DNA from: an uncultured Lachnospiraceae bacterium
Lineage (GTDB): Bacteria; Bacillota; Clostridia; Lachnospirales; Lachnospiraceae
Length of the DNA stretch: 40,832 nucleotides
Direction: 5' to 3'
Assembly (NCBI GenBank): GCA_910586205.1
Contig: CAJUGD010000033.1
Location: forward strand, 1-40,832
In this document: positions 1 through 7,819 of the stretch, one piece after another
Layout of the letters: the number at the start of each line of letters is the position of its first letter
Position numbering within the stretch: the first letter of the stretch is position 1
Notes under the pieces: model-generated
Databases searched by the model: none
What the model saw: only the letters and a program-made list of their open reading frames with translations
Told to the model about the DNA's origin: nothing
Made by a program: the position numbers and the translations under genes

Positions 1-248
1 ACGGGAGCAACTGGTTCAGAGGGCCCGCAGGGTCTACAGGGCCCTATGGGAGCAACCGGAGCGACGGGTCCAGCTGGTCCTGTAGGAGCAAGGGGAGCAA
101 CTGGTTCAGAAGGCCCGCAGGGTCTACAGGGCCCTATGGGAGCAACCGGAGCGACGGGTCCAGCTGGTCCTGTAGGAGCAAGGGGAGCAACTGGTTCAGA
201 AGGCCCGCAGGGTCTACAGGGCCCTGTGGGAGCAACCGGAGCGACGGG
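1..248 (+). repeat. 90-nt tandem repeat inside the collagen-like gene
   Basis: A 90-base unit (30 residues) recurs almost unchanged at 46-135 and 136-225. It has a half copy at 1-45 and a fourth copy that starts at 226 and diverges after about base 248. The copies differ at only a few bases, far more alike than codon degeneracy requires, so the array was expanded or homogenised recently and probably varies in copy number. Confidence 0.9.
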
Positions 249-1035
249 TCCGACCGGTCCTGTAGGGGCGACGGGAGCAATAGGCCCCACAGGTCCGGCT
301 GGAGCAGGATTGGATAGTGTGGATGCCTTTGTTCAAGGAGGTTCTTATCTTGCCGGGAAAATGGTAGTCAGTGATGGAAGTTTATATCAGGTAGTAAGAG
401 ATAACCCAACTGGTGTTCCTGGTAAATCATCGAACTTTGCTCTGGTGACAGCGGCAGGTCCGACTGGTCCCTCTGGAGCAACAGGAGCAACAGGTCCCAC
501 CGGTCCGACTGGTCCCTCTGGGGCAGCAGGTCCCACCGGTCCGACTGGCCCTTCCGGAGCAACGGGAGCAGAAGGCCCCACCGGCCCCATTGGTCCCACC
601 GGTCCAGCAGGGGATGCAAGGAAATTGAATGTAGTGGCATATCTTAATGAAATGGCACAGACACCTGGAGAGAATATGCCTCTGACTTTTGCTCGTAATT
701 TGGCGAAAGTAGGGGAAGCAATTACCTATTCACCTGATGAAAAAACTTTTGTACTGGCAGAAAGCGGACTTTATGAGATTTATTATCAATCTATGAGTAC
801 CCCGGATCCTTCCAAAGATACGCCAGATGTATTAGCTCTTTATTTGACCAATGGAGACACTTATATTACAGGAGGACTAAGTGGAGCTAACATTAAATCA
901 TCTGATGTGTCGCTGAATTTGTCAGCTATGACACTTATGGATGTAACATCCCCTCCCGCTAATATTGCGTTGAAAGCAGGCCATACAGGCGGCTCATTCG
1001 GAGGCACATTTATACTCATCCGAAAACTGGATTAA
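1..1035 (+). CDS. Collagen-like repeat protein with BclA-type C-terminal domain (5' partial)
   Basis: The reading frame is open from base 1, so the true start lies upstream. Gly-X-Y triplets rich in GPTGP, GATGA and GPQGLQGP run to about base 303. A non-collagen insert of about 50 residues follows (bases 304-456), with the pattern Y-x-x-G-x-x-V, then DGSLYQVV and PG, resembling small carbohydrate-binding (CBM5/12-like) modules. A second collagen block runs to about base 612. The last 140 residues form a globular domain like the TNF/C1q-like trimerisation heads of BclA-type proteins. Such proteins form surface or exosporium filaments in spore-forming Firmicutes. No LPXTG or membrane anchor is seen at the C-terminus. 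The domain order is seen; surface or spore location is inferred. A terminator follows 27 bases after the stop. Confidence 0.85.
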   Translation, partial: TGATGSEGPQGLQGPMGATGATGPAGPVGARGATGSEGPQGLQGPMGATGATGPAGPVGARGATGSEGPQGLQGPVGATGATGPTGPVGATGAIGPTGPAGAGLDSVDAFVQGGSYLAGKMVVSDGSLYQVVRDNPTGVPGKSSNFALVTAAGPTGPSGATGATGPTGPTGPSGAAGPTGPTGPSGATGAEGPTGPIGPTGPAGDARKLNVVAYLNEMAQTPGENMPLTFARNLAKVGEAITYSPDEKTFVLAESGLYEIYYQSMSTPDPSKDTPDVLALYLTNGDTYITGGLSGANIKSSDVSLNLSAMTLMDVTSPPANIALKAGHTGGSFGGTFILIRKLD

Positions 1036-1062
1036 GAAATGGACATGGAAGGATACATCGGA

Positions 1063-1095
1063 AAAGAGGCTGTTGGGTGCATCAGCCTCTTTCTT
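1063..1095 (+). terminator. Rho-independent terminator after collagen-like gene
   Basis: AAAGAGGCTG (1063-1072) pairs perfectly with CAGCCTCTTT (1083-1092) around a 10-base loop and is followed by a T-rich tail. Confidence 0.85.
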
Positions 1096-1352
1096 ATCCT
1101 TCTGATTTTCCCACCACTCCCGAATGGACTCAGTCTTATCCAAATAAAAACATCCGCTTGCAATCAGTTTAGAAAAATCCTGATATCAAACACCAATTAT
1201 TCTTGTCATAATTGTTTATGATACTGCTATTCTATACATAGTAAAACAAATTTTCCCAATCAATTCAATGTTAAACGAACATATATACAGAATTTTTATA
1301 ATTCAGAGATAAAATATTTCATTAACCAAAAATTCCTGATAATCGCAAAAAA

Positions 1353-1440
1353 GCTAGAGCTTCAGACCGATCAATTCGTGGTTCTTCGAACAGACCGTAT
1401 GGGACGTCAGGTACATGTGTGGTAGAATGGCCATCGCTGT
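1353..1440. repeat. 88-bp direct repeat, copy A
   Basis: This segment recurs at 3125-3212 in the same orientation with only a handful of mismatches. The two copies bracket the IS3 fragment, the orphan ORF and the broken Rpn gene. No convincing protein is encoded. I infer a repeated mobile-element end or dispersed repeat. The interval 1096-1352 holds no gene that I can support. Confidence 0.75.
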
Positions 1441-1508
1441 CAGCAACACAGCGGCCGAAAGCACAATGGGGCTGTTGTAAAATATGGTGTATGATGTTAG
1501 TATATAAA

Positions 1509-1642
1509 TGTGGACAGGAAAAGTTGAACAACCTATACTATCAAATGAAAGAGCAAAGGAGATGAAGGGCATGGCGAAAAATCAAAAATCTTACACTCCG
1601 GAATTTAAACAGCAGATCGTGGATCTGTATCATGCCGGAGGT
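1509..1642 (+). mobile_element. IS3-family fragment: left end and truncated orfA
   Basis: An ATG at 1571, preceded by AAAGGAG, opens a frame starting MAKNQKSYTPEFKQQIVDLY. This is the typical N-terminus of IS3/IS150-group orfA, a helix-turn-helix transposase subunit. The similarity stops after the next few residues at about 1642, where unrelated coding sequence begins. The upstream segment starting TGTGGACAGGAAAAGTTGAACA at 1509 looks like the element's left terminal sequence. No orfB or right end is present, so this is a remnant. The family call rests on recognising the orfA start. Confidence 0.6.
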
Positions 1643-1646
1643 AATG

Positions 1647-1937
1647 ATGGCCCCAGATGAGGACAACGAAGAAGGCTTTTTGATGATGGAATCCTCTCCT
1701 GATCTGATTTTTTTACAAATCTGGGACGCTGAAACAGATACTGCTTGGGCTTGCTTTGACCCGGAACTTTTAGATTCTAATGAAGAAGCCCCCATTACGT
1801 CAAGTGATGGACAGTCCGTTTTCCCTTTGAAATGCACTATGCGGGATCGAGAGTTGGCGGCAAAATGCGTTGAATGGTATGCTCACACATGTGAGCCATA
1901 TCCTGGTATGGACTGGCTGAAGGACACCAGGGAATAA
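1647..1937 (+). CDS. Hypothetical protein, orphan C-terminal fragment abutting the IS remnant
   Basis: The product is an acidic protein of about 96 residues with no signal peptide or membrane segment. It has a cluster of conserved-looking residues (WDAETDTAWACFD, then CVEWYAHTCEPYPGMDW). I do not recognise the family; the size and acidic, Trp-rich character would fit a polymorphic-toxin immunity protein, but that is a guess. The frame opens at 1632 inside the orfA remnant. I prefer the ATG at 1647 because GGAGG at 1637-1641 lies five bases upstream. That ribosome site is itself part of the orfA coding sequence, so the present start was created by the junction and the original N-terminus is probably lost. 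Confidence 0.5.
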   Translation: MAPDEDNEEGFLMMESSPDLIFLQIWDAETDTAWACFDPELLDSNEEAPITSSDGQSVFPLKCTMRDRELAAKCVEWYAHTCEPYPGMDWLKDTRE

Positions 1938-2049
1938 AACAACTTCCAGTTTGCAGGGCAAAGGAAAAAGCGGCGGGGGTAGGTATTGACTATCCCGCAG
2001 CCTATATGGTAACTTCTTTGCAGCAGGTTTGAATATATCGTTCGAGAAC

Positions 2050-2079
2050 AAAAAAGAAGAAGGCTCCCGAAAGAGCCTC
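2050..2079 (-). terminator. Terminator downstream of the Rpn remnant
   Basis: On the minus strand AGGCTC (2078-2073) pairs with GAGCCT (2066-2061) across a 6-base loop and is followed by a T-rich tract (2060-2050). It would end transcription of the broken Rpn gene. Confidence 0.7.
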
Positions 2080-2128
2080 CGTGTCTGTCATGCCTGCTGG
2101 GGATACGGTTTATATGAAAGCCGCTATA

Positions 2129-2172
2129 CCAAACTGCTTCACAGCTTTTTCCTGTTCAAATAATGTCATCAT
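2129..2172 (-). repeat. Duplicated 44-bp tail of the Rpn gene
   Basis: Bases 2129-2172 match 2326-2369 at 41 of 44 positions. Read on the minus strand, both encode IMM-x-LF-x-QEKAV-x-QFG. The shorter copy starts exactly at the Rpn stop codon and continues in frame for a few more residues to a stop near 2113. It is a relic of a second Rpn-type gene or a partial duplication. Confidence 0.7.
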
Positions 2173-3007
2173 ACTTTTCCTACCCAGGACAAAATTGTTT
2201 CTGGTGAAAACTCCAAAAACCTTGCAATCTTATCAATGGGTTCCCCATCCTTAAACATATTGGATGCAGTCCTCATCGCCCGCTTCAAATCGCCTTCCTC
2301 GCGGCCTTCCTGCTTTTTCTCATACCCAAACTGCTCCACAGCTTTTTCCTGATCAAATAATGCCATCATAATGCTGACCACCTCCTTCTCATGGGCTGAC
2401 AGGTATTCCTTTAACACATCCTTATCCTTGCAGATACGGATCGTTTCCCGCACTGCCTCCACTGTCCTTCCCAGCAGCCTTGCCTGCTCCTGGTATATTT
2501 TTGTGAAAGTCACATACTGACTGATAATGTCGCCATTGCCATCGCCGTAGAGCATCTTCACCCTGGCTTCTAAAAACCCTTTCTTCCCATCGAAAAACTC
2601 CTTGGATAAGTTTAAATATTCCGGCTTTTCCTGGCGCTCACCAGTGAAAATAACGTAAAATTCAGGCCTAGGGAGTTCTAACTTCCTGCTCCCATAGCGG
2701 TTCTGCTTCGTTTCTTCGATGTGCTATTCCAGGTCTGGGCCAGGTATAAAAGAACCCTTATGATGATATTGACACTCCACGTAGATTGGCTTTCCACCAG
2801 AATCATCATCCGGTCGCCGTTGCGGAAACCCAGATCATTATAAAGATCATCTGTCAGGACGTTCTGGATCGTCACATCCGTTAAGTCATCCTCCGTAGCC
2901 TCCGTATCTTCCGGGTGAAGGGCCTGGTAGAGCTGAAGAAGGTATTTTTTATTCCCAAACAAGTCTGAAAACACACTGTCCCTTATGGTACGCTTTGCTG
3001 CTTCCAT
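2169..3007 (-). pseudogene. Rpn-family recombination-promoting nuclease / putative transposase (frameshifted)
   Basis: The N-terminal part reads MEAAKRTIRDSVFSDLFGNK from 3007, with GGGAGGGA upstream. It runs through the PD-(D/E)XK-like core (LYNDLGFRNGDRMMILVESQ and then ALLYLAQTW-like sequence). Around 2715-2735 the frame is lost: the original frame ends at 2678 with unrelated residues. The correct continuation (KQNRYGSRKLELPRPEFYVI, then GERQEKPEYLNLSKEFFDG) appears in another frame and runs to 2169. The C-terminal half carries the usual Glu/Lys-rich tail and a small final helix. Rpn proteins are PDDEXK nucleases that expand as paralogues in gut bacteria. A single indel separates the halves, so one change would restore a protein of about 280 residues. 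Confidence 0.8.
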
Positions 3008-3124
3008 CCGATCCCTCCCTACTTGATTTTGAGGTTTTGTTTCCCTATTCCTTATGTCATTATAGAACAATTTCCCTCTTTTTTCAAAACTAATTTTAGA
3101 TTTTTTTGAAATTTTTTCCCATCT

Positions 3125-3212
3125 GCTAGAGCTTCAGACCGATCAATTCGTGGATCTTCGAACAGATCGTATGGGACGTCAGGTACATGTGTGATGGAAT
3201 GGCCGTCGTTGT
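3125..3212. repeat. 88-bp direct repeat, copy B
   Basis: This is the second copy of the 1353-1440 repeat in direct orientation, from GCTAGAGCTTCAGACCGATC onward, with scattered substitutions. It lies between the start of the Rpn remnant and the ABC transporter genes. The remaining bases to 3329 hold no supportable gene. Confidence 0.75.
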
Positions 3213-3329
3213 GGTTTTTATGGTGTTAGGGTCGCCGCAGACTGCCGATAGGCCAAAAGAAAGCGACGACATTTTTCTTTTGCTGTCATCCGGCAGATGT
3301 TACAATAAATTCTCAAAAATGAAATGCAA

Positions 3330-5141
3330 TTATAATTCATTGATTGTTTCGGCTATTGCCATGTTGTGAATCCGTTTTGCTGGAATATAAGCGGCTATGA
3401 TAGCTGCCATACAAACAAACAGCAAAATGATTCCCAAAGGAATTGTCGGCAGACTCCATATTGCATAGCCAAAATGAGCGCCTATAAGAACGTTGTACAG
3501 CAGCCTGTAAAGTATCAGCCCGACTATACTGCCTATAAGACCTCCCAACAAAGCATAGGTAAATGCTTCAGCAGCAATCATTTTCGTTATCTGATGTTCG
3601 CTCATCCCTACTGCCCGCATTGCCCCGTATGACTTGATTTTTGAGGACACGCTCATAGAAATGCTGTTTACAATATTTAATACGGTTACCAGGGCAATCA
3701 TAGCTAAAAATGCATAAATACAGGACACAAATGCAAGATAAGTTCCCGAAGTTCGCTGGCCGCGCAAATCGTTTAAGGTGCAGTCATGGTCTAAGACATC
3801 TCGAATTGCCGTTACATCTTCGTCCGTTATGTCACTGGTTGTTTGTATCATAATGAGAGAATAATCCGTTATTCCAGTTAAGCGAATAAAGGTATCACCA
3901 GAAGTAATAAGGGTTATTTGTCCGTTTGTAAGCCCGTCGCTGCTGAACGGATCATATTTCAGCAAACCCGCAATTTCAAATTCTTCATCGGCAATCAATA
4001 GTTTATCGCCAATTTCCAGAGAACTGCCTTTGTCCCATGTCGCAAGGACATAAGGACTGTTTCCATATACTTTAGAGATATCACTGCCTTTTTTCAGCAT
4101 ATCGTCTTTCACAAGACAGTCCAAATCAAAATCATCATAAGAAATCATGTCAAGTTCAACTGCATTGGAATTTAGCTGCGCCGGAATGTTAAAAACGCTG
4201 CGGCGTCCGAAAATGCGTTTCACTCCGTCCATTGCGCCGATCGTATCAAGTAAACCACGATCTATGCCACTTAAAACGTCACCACTTGAAATGTTCATAT
4301 CAGCGGTTGCGGCAGACTGCGGCATGATATAACCAACAAATTCTACCAAAACAGAAAAGCTTAGAAAAAGAATAATACTAAGGGCAAAGGAACCCGTCAT
4401 AAGTATCAGCGTTTTCTTTGCCGCTGCTGCATGATGAATCCCCAGAGCTGTTTCAATTTTGAATAAATGGAACTTTGCCCCATGGTTTCTATTTCCTGTG
4501 ATTTCTGAATTTCCGGAAGCAGCCGTTACCGGAGATACTTTTGCTGCCCGTTTTGCCGGAGTTCTGGCAGCAAGCAATACGGCAGCAATGCCTACGATCA
4601 TTCCGCTGATGATACCGGCTATGCTGATGCCAAAAAGAGGAATGTCAGAAAACTCCTCTCCCACAAGAAAGCGTAAAACAGCGCATAACCCCCATGTGAT
4701 GACAATGCCAAGCGTAACGCCTATGGGAATCGCTGTTTTGCACCAATGCAGAGCTTCCAGTTTTACAAAATGAATAATTTGCTGTTTACTCATCCCAATG
4801 CATCGCATCATTCCAAAAAATTTTGTCCTTTGTGTCACGCTGCTGTTGATACTGCTTGAAATCATCAATACGCCTGCGCTCAGCACCAACACAAAGAATA
4901 CAATGGCAGTTATGCAGAGCGTTTGACCGGTTGTACTGCTTATGATATCCTGCAATGTCAAATCGCCATGCTTATTTACCAATCTTGTCTGCTCCATTCG
5001 AATACCCATTTCTGCCATACTGAAAATGGCAGTCACCAAGAAAACGGAGAAAATAATACATAAAATGGTCATTCGGTTCTGCCGCTTATGAACCTTTGCC
5101 GAAATGGGTATCAGGCTAAGATAGCTTTTCATTCCCGGCAC
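3330..5141 (-). CDS. FtsX-like ABC transporter permease (MacB-type fold)
   Basis: This 603-residue integral membrane protein has an N-terminal membrane anchor (about residues 24-45). A first FtsX core follows (about 75-195, with RTKFFGMMRCIGMSKQQI). A third region has a membrane segment near 250 and a large extracytoplasmic domain (about 275-455). The second FtsX core lies at about 465-603 (KSYGAMRAVGMSEHQI). Such permeases pair with LolD/MacB-type ATPases and usually move peptides, lipids or antibiotics from the membrane, or transmit force, rather than import solutes. The start overlaps the ATPase gene by 13 bases, so the two are translationally coupled. Together with the upstream kinase and regulator this is a typical peptide-antibiotic sensing and resistance module. 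The actual substrate is unknown. Confidence 0.9.
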   Translation of the reverse strand: MPGMKSYLSLIPISAKVHKRQNRMTILCIIFSVFLVTAIFSMAEMGIRMEQTRLVNKHGDLTLQDIISSTTGQTLCITAIVFFVLVLSAGVLMISSSINSSVTQRTKFFGMMRCIGMSKQQIIHFVKLEALHWCKTAIPIGVTLGIVITWGLCAVLRFLVGEEFSDIPLFGISIAGIISGMIVGIAAVLLAARTPAKRAAKVSPVTAASGNSEITGNRNHGAKFHLFKIETALGIHHAAAAKKTLILMTGSFALSIILFLSFSVLVEFVGYIMPQSAATADMNISSGDVLSGIDRGLLDTIGAMDGVKRIFGRRSVFNIPAQLNSNAVELDMISYDDFDLDCLVKDDMLKKGSDISKVYGNSPYVLATWDKGSSLEIGDKLLIADEEFEIAGLLKYDPFSSDGLTNGQITLITSGDTFIRLTGITDYSLIMIQTTSDITDEDVTAIRDVLDHDCTLNDLRGQRTSGTYLAFVSCIYAFLAMIALVTVLNIVNSISMSVSSKIKSYGAMRAVGMSEHQITKMIAAEAFTYALLGGLIGSIVGLILYRLLYNVLIGAHFGYAIWSLPTIPLGIILLFVCMAAIIAAYIPAKRIHNMAIAETINEL

Positions 5142-5818
5142 CTCCCTAAGTCAGCCAGAACGCCGTCCGACACCTGTAACACCCGGTCGGCGGTCTGGGC
5201 GATACTGCGGTTATGGGTAATCATAAGAATGGTCTGCTCATATTTTTTTGACGCTTCTTTTAACAGGGCAATCACTTCGCTGCTGTTCTGCGTGTCAAGG
5301 TTTCCCGTGGGCTCGTCGGCAAGGATTAAGGATGGGCGCGTCATAAGGGCGCGTCCGATTGCCGCGCGCTGCTGCTGTCCGCCGGACAACTGGCTGGGCA
5401 AGTGGCTGCGCCGTTCTTTTAGATTAAGAACCGTAAGCAGTTCTTCCAGATGCTTCTTATCAGGTTCCTGGTAATCAAGCAGCACCGGGAAAATGATATT
5501 CTGCTCAACAGTCAGTTCGGGAATTAAGTTGAACGCCTGAAAGATAAAGCCGATATTCCTCCGACGGAAAATGGTCAGTTTGCGGTCGTCCATGGAAAAA
5601 ATATCCTTGCCGCCAATGGTTACCCGGCCGGAGGTAGGTGTGTCAAGGGCGCCTATTATGTTGAGCAGCGTGCTTTTTCCAGAGCCGGATTGGCCGACGA
5701 TAGCTACATACTCGCCCTTTGGAACGGAAAAGCTGACTTTTTTCAAAGCGTGTACGGCAGTTTCGCCGCTTCCGTATGTTTTACAGATATTGCTGACGTC
5801 TAATAAGTTCATGCGCAA
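5129..5818 (-). CDS. ABC transporter ATP-binding protein (LolD/MacB/BceA-like)
   Basis: This 229-residue ATPase powers the adjacent FtsX-type permease. Walker A is GQSGSGKS at residues 42-49, the Q-loop glutamine is Q94, the signature LSGGQQQR is at 144-151, Walker B ends in ADEP at 167-170, and the H-loop is MITH. All catalytic motifs are intact and the length is normal for the family. It lies between the sensor kinase and the permease and overlaps the permease start. The 66-base gap to the kinase holds a candidate regulator site and a promoter without a good -35 box, so the pair may be induced separately from the regulatory genes. Confidence 0.93.
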   Translation of the reverse strand: MRMNLLDVSNICKTYGSGETAVHALKKVSFSVPKGEYVAIVGQSGSGKSTLLNIIGALDTPTSGRVTIGGKDIFSMDDRKLTIFRRRNIGFIFQAFNLIPELTVEQNIIFPVLLDYQEPDKKHLEELLTVLNLKERRSHLPSQLSGGQQQRAAIGRALMTRPSLILADEPTGNLDTQNSSEVIALLKEASKKYEQTILMITHNRSIAQTADRVLQVSDGVLADLGRCRE

Positions 5819-5845
5819 ATACCTCTTTTATGTTTTGATAGGTTC

Positions 5846-5900
5846 AGTATAACCAAGAAATCCTACACCAATATTACAATCCGCCTACAATTTTGTAGGA
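5846..5900 (-). promoter_or_regulatory. Candidate response-regulator-dependent promoter of the ABC genes
   Basis: A -10 box TATACT (5851-5846, minus strand) has no recognisable -35. Upstream lie the 16-base palindrome CCTACAATTTTGTAGG (5884-5899), overlapping the kinase stop codon, and a further half-like element GTGTAGGA (5868-5861). Repeated TGTAGG elements next to a weak promoter fit activation by an OmpR-type regulator. This is inference from arrangement. Confidence 0.4.
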
Positions 5901-6925
5901 TTTAAAAAATTCATTGTGAAAGAGGTTTCTGCGCCTAATGTGCTGTCAACTTCAATGGTCCCGTTATGGGCTTTTACAATCGCTTTTGCAAGCGACAGGC
6001 CAAGCCCAATCCCTTGTGTGTCTTTGGAAAAACGGCTGCGGTAAAACCGCTTGAAAATATGGTGTAAGTCCTCCGGGTGTATGCCGCTGCCATTATCTTT
6101 TACGGTTATTTGGACAATAGAAGGAAACGCCCGCCACTGGATATGGATAACACCGCCTTTTTCTGTGTGGTCAAGAGCGTTTTTTACAAGGTTGCTGATG
6201 GCTTCGATTATCCAGCTGCGGTCACATAAAAGGGAAATATCGTCATTGCCTGATAAGCAGATTTCTTTTCCCTCCTGTCCGGCGCGGAACAGGAAATGCT
6301 TTTTTATATCCTCTGCAAGTTCAGACACATTTTCTAAAGATTTTTCCAATATAATCGTATCCGCGTCCAGTTTTGTGATTTTCAAAAGGTTCTGTACCAA
6401 GGTTTCTATACGGTCAAGTTCCTGTTCGGAGAGGCGGCTAAATTCCTGTATGACCGGCAGTTCTTTTGCTTCGTCTTGTATAAGCCCATTGTAAATATTA
6501 AGGGCTGCAAGGGGCGTTTTTAATTGATGGGAAATATCCGATATGGTATTGCGTAAAAATTTCTTCGCGCTTTTTTCGTTTTCCGCGTGGGCGTTTAAAA
6601 TAGCTGCTAACGAATTTACCTCATGGAATAACCGGTACAGCTCTCCCTCGTCGCTGCATTCAATGTTTATGTCTTTGTTGCCGGATATATATTCCGTAAT
6701 CTGCGTTATGGCCAATTCCATGATTTTATGCTGCTCTTTGAAATACCCATAGCAGAACAGCAAGATCACAATCCCCATACATACGCCGCAACTGATAATG
6801 TAGTATACCGCATTTCCAACAGCAAAGATTACCAATGCCGCTGAAACCAGTATAAAAACCATGATACAAGACAAGATACCGGCAAACAGGGATTTGATTT
6901 TTCGGTTTGCTAATAGTTTCATCAT
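5885..6925 (-). CDS. Sensor histidine kinase, short-loop intramembrane-sensing type
   Basis: Two membrane segments at the N-terminus are separated by only a few residues, so there is no extracellular sensor domain. The kinase core follows, with the phospho-acceptor in DISHQLKTPLAALN (His about 133), the N box NLVKNALDH, G1 box DNGSGI, F box FKRFYR and G2 box GIGLGLSLAK. Kinases of this build usually sense through a partner ABC transporter, here encoded downstream. I chose the ATG at 6925, five bases after the regulator stop; an upstream in-frame ATG at 6949 overlaps the regulator gene and has no ribosome site. The product is 346 residues with all catalytic motifs intact. Confidence 0.9.
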   Translation of the reverse strand: MMKLLANRKIKSLFAGILSCIMVFILVSAALVIFAVGNAVYYIISCGVCMGIVILLFCYGYFKEQHKIMELAITQITEYISGNKDINIECSDEGELYRLFHEVNSLAAILNAHAENEKSAKKFLRNTISDISHQLKTPLAALNIYNGLIQDEAKELPVIQEFSRLSEQELDRIETLVQNLLKITKLDADTIILEKSLENVSELAEDIKKHFLFRAGQEGKEICLSGNDDISLLCDRSWIIEAISNLVKNALDHTEKGGVIHIQWRAFPSIVQITVKDNGSGIHPEDLHHIFKRFYRSRFSKDTQGIGLGLSLAKAIVKAHNGTIEVDSTLGAETSFTMNFLNPTKL

Positions 6926-6930
6926 ACTTC

Positions 6931-7617
6931 TCAACCTGCCGTATTCCATTTATAGCCCATGCCGCGAACCGTAACAATCCGTTTCGGTTCCCCCGGATTG
7001 TCTTCGATTTTTGTGCGGAGCCTGCGGATATATACGGTAAGGGAGTTATTATCTACATAATTTTCGCTGCAATCCCAGAGCTTCCCTAAAATCTGTTCCG
7101 GGGAGAGTATCTGGTCGGGATTTTCCATGAACAGACATAACAATTTATATTCGCTGGCCGTCAGTACAAGCAGCTTCCCCTGTTTATAAACCTGGCCTTT
7201 GAGAAGCTTTATACGGATATCGTTGGATTTCAATTCGGTAGCGTCGGTATTGAAATTTTCACTTCTGCGCAGCAATGCATTCAGCCTTGACAGGAATACC
7301 GCCAATTTAAACGGCTTTGTAATGTAATCGTCGCCGCCAATATCAAGCCCCATAATAATATCGGTTTCTTCATCAGCAGCAGTAAGAAACATGATAGGCG
7401 CTTTTGAAGTCTGTCTTATCTTTTTACAGAAGTCAAAGCCGGAACCGTCGGGAAGCGATACGTCCAGAATAGCCAAATCATAGTTCCCGTTTACCCATAA
7501 TGCATCAGCTTCCCCTGTGGTACGGGCAACGTCTATTTCATACCCCTGTTTCTTTACGGCAAAGGAAAGCCCGTTGATTAAGCTCAGATCATCTTCCAGT
7601 AAAAATAATCGCTTCAT
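6931..7617 (-). CDS. OmpR/PhoB-family response regulator
   Basis: This 228-residue protein has an N-terminal receiver domain and a C-terminal winged helix. The acidic pocket is EDD (8-10), the phospho-acceptor is Asp52 in ILDVSLPDG, and the switch residues are Thr79 and Lys101. The DNA-binding part ends in the usual YIRRLRTKIEDNP and RGMGYKW motifs. It is first in a regulator-kinase-ATPase-permease order. The ribosome site AGGAAAGGAG precedes the ATG. The nearest relatives by layout are VanR/BceR-like regulators that induce a neighbouring ABC transporter. Confidence 0.93.
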   Translation of the reverse strand: MKRLFLLEDDLSLINGLSFAVKKQGYEIDVARTTGEADALWVNGNYDLAILDVSLPDGSGFDFCKKIRQTSKAPIMFLTAADEETDIIMGLDIGGDDYITKPFKLAVFLSRLNALLRRSENFNTDATELKSNDIRIKLLKGQVYKQGKLLVLTASEYKLLCLFMENPDQILSPEQILGKLWDCSENYVDNNSLTVYIRRLRTKIEDNPGEPKRIVTVRGMGYKWNTAG

Positions 7618-7703
7618 TTGTTATCCCGCTCCTTTCCTTTTTTCGTCCTGCGGTCAATCGGTTTTTTGGCGTCCAGTCACCCGTTTTTTCTTCAAAGTTT
7701 ATC

Positions 7704-7731
7704 AGTATAATTATATACGCACAGTTGTCAT
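7704..7731 (-). promoter_or_regulatory. Possible promoter of the two-component/ABC operon
   Basis: On the minus strand ATGACA (7731-7726) and TATACT (7709-7704) are 16 bases apart and about 90 bases before the regulator start. The match is moderate. Confidence 0.35.
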
Positions 7732-7819
7732 TTTAGGTTCCTGCCTGCAGCCCAGCAAGCCCTTCCTGGATAAATATGCCACTCATCTTCAGAATCTGCT
7801 CATTCTCTATGATTATCAA

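Noticed and set aside
387..599. Minus-strand Gly-Pro-rich frames opposite the collagen-like gene
   Set aside because: They are mirror frames of GGN/CCN codons; the plus strand has the complete domain pattern.
1039..1221. Plus-strand 60-residue frame after the collagen-like gene
   Set aside because: It runs through the terminator hairpin and has no ribosome site or coding-like sequence.
1322..1572. Minus-strand frames across direct repeat copy A
   Set aside because: They only translate the repeat and the IS end; no start signal or recognisable family.
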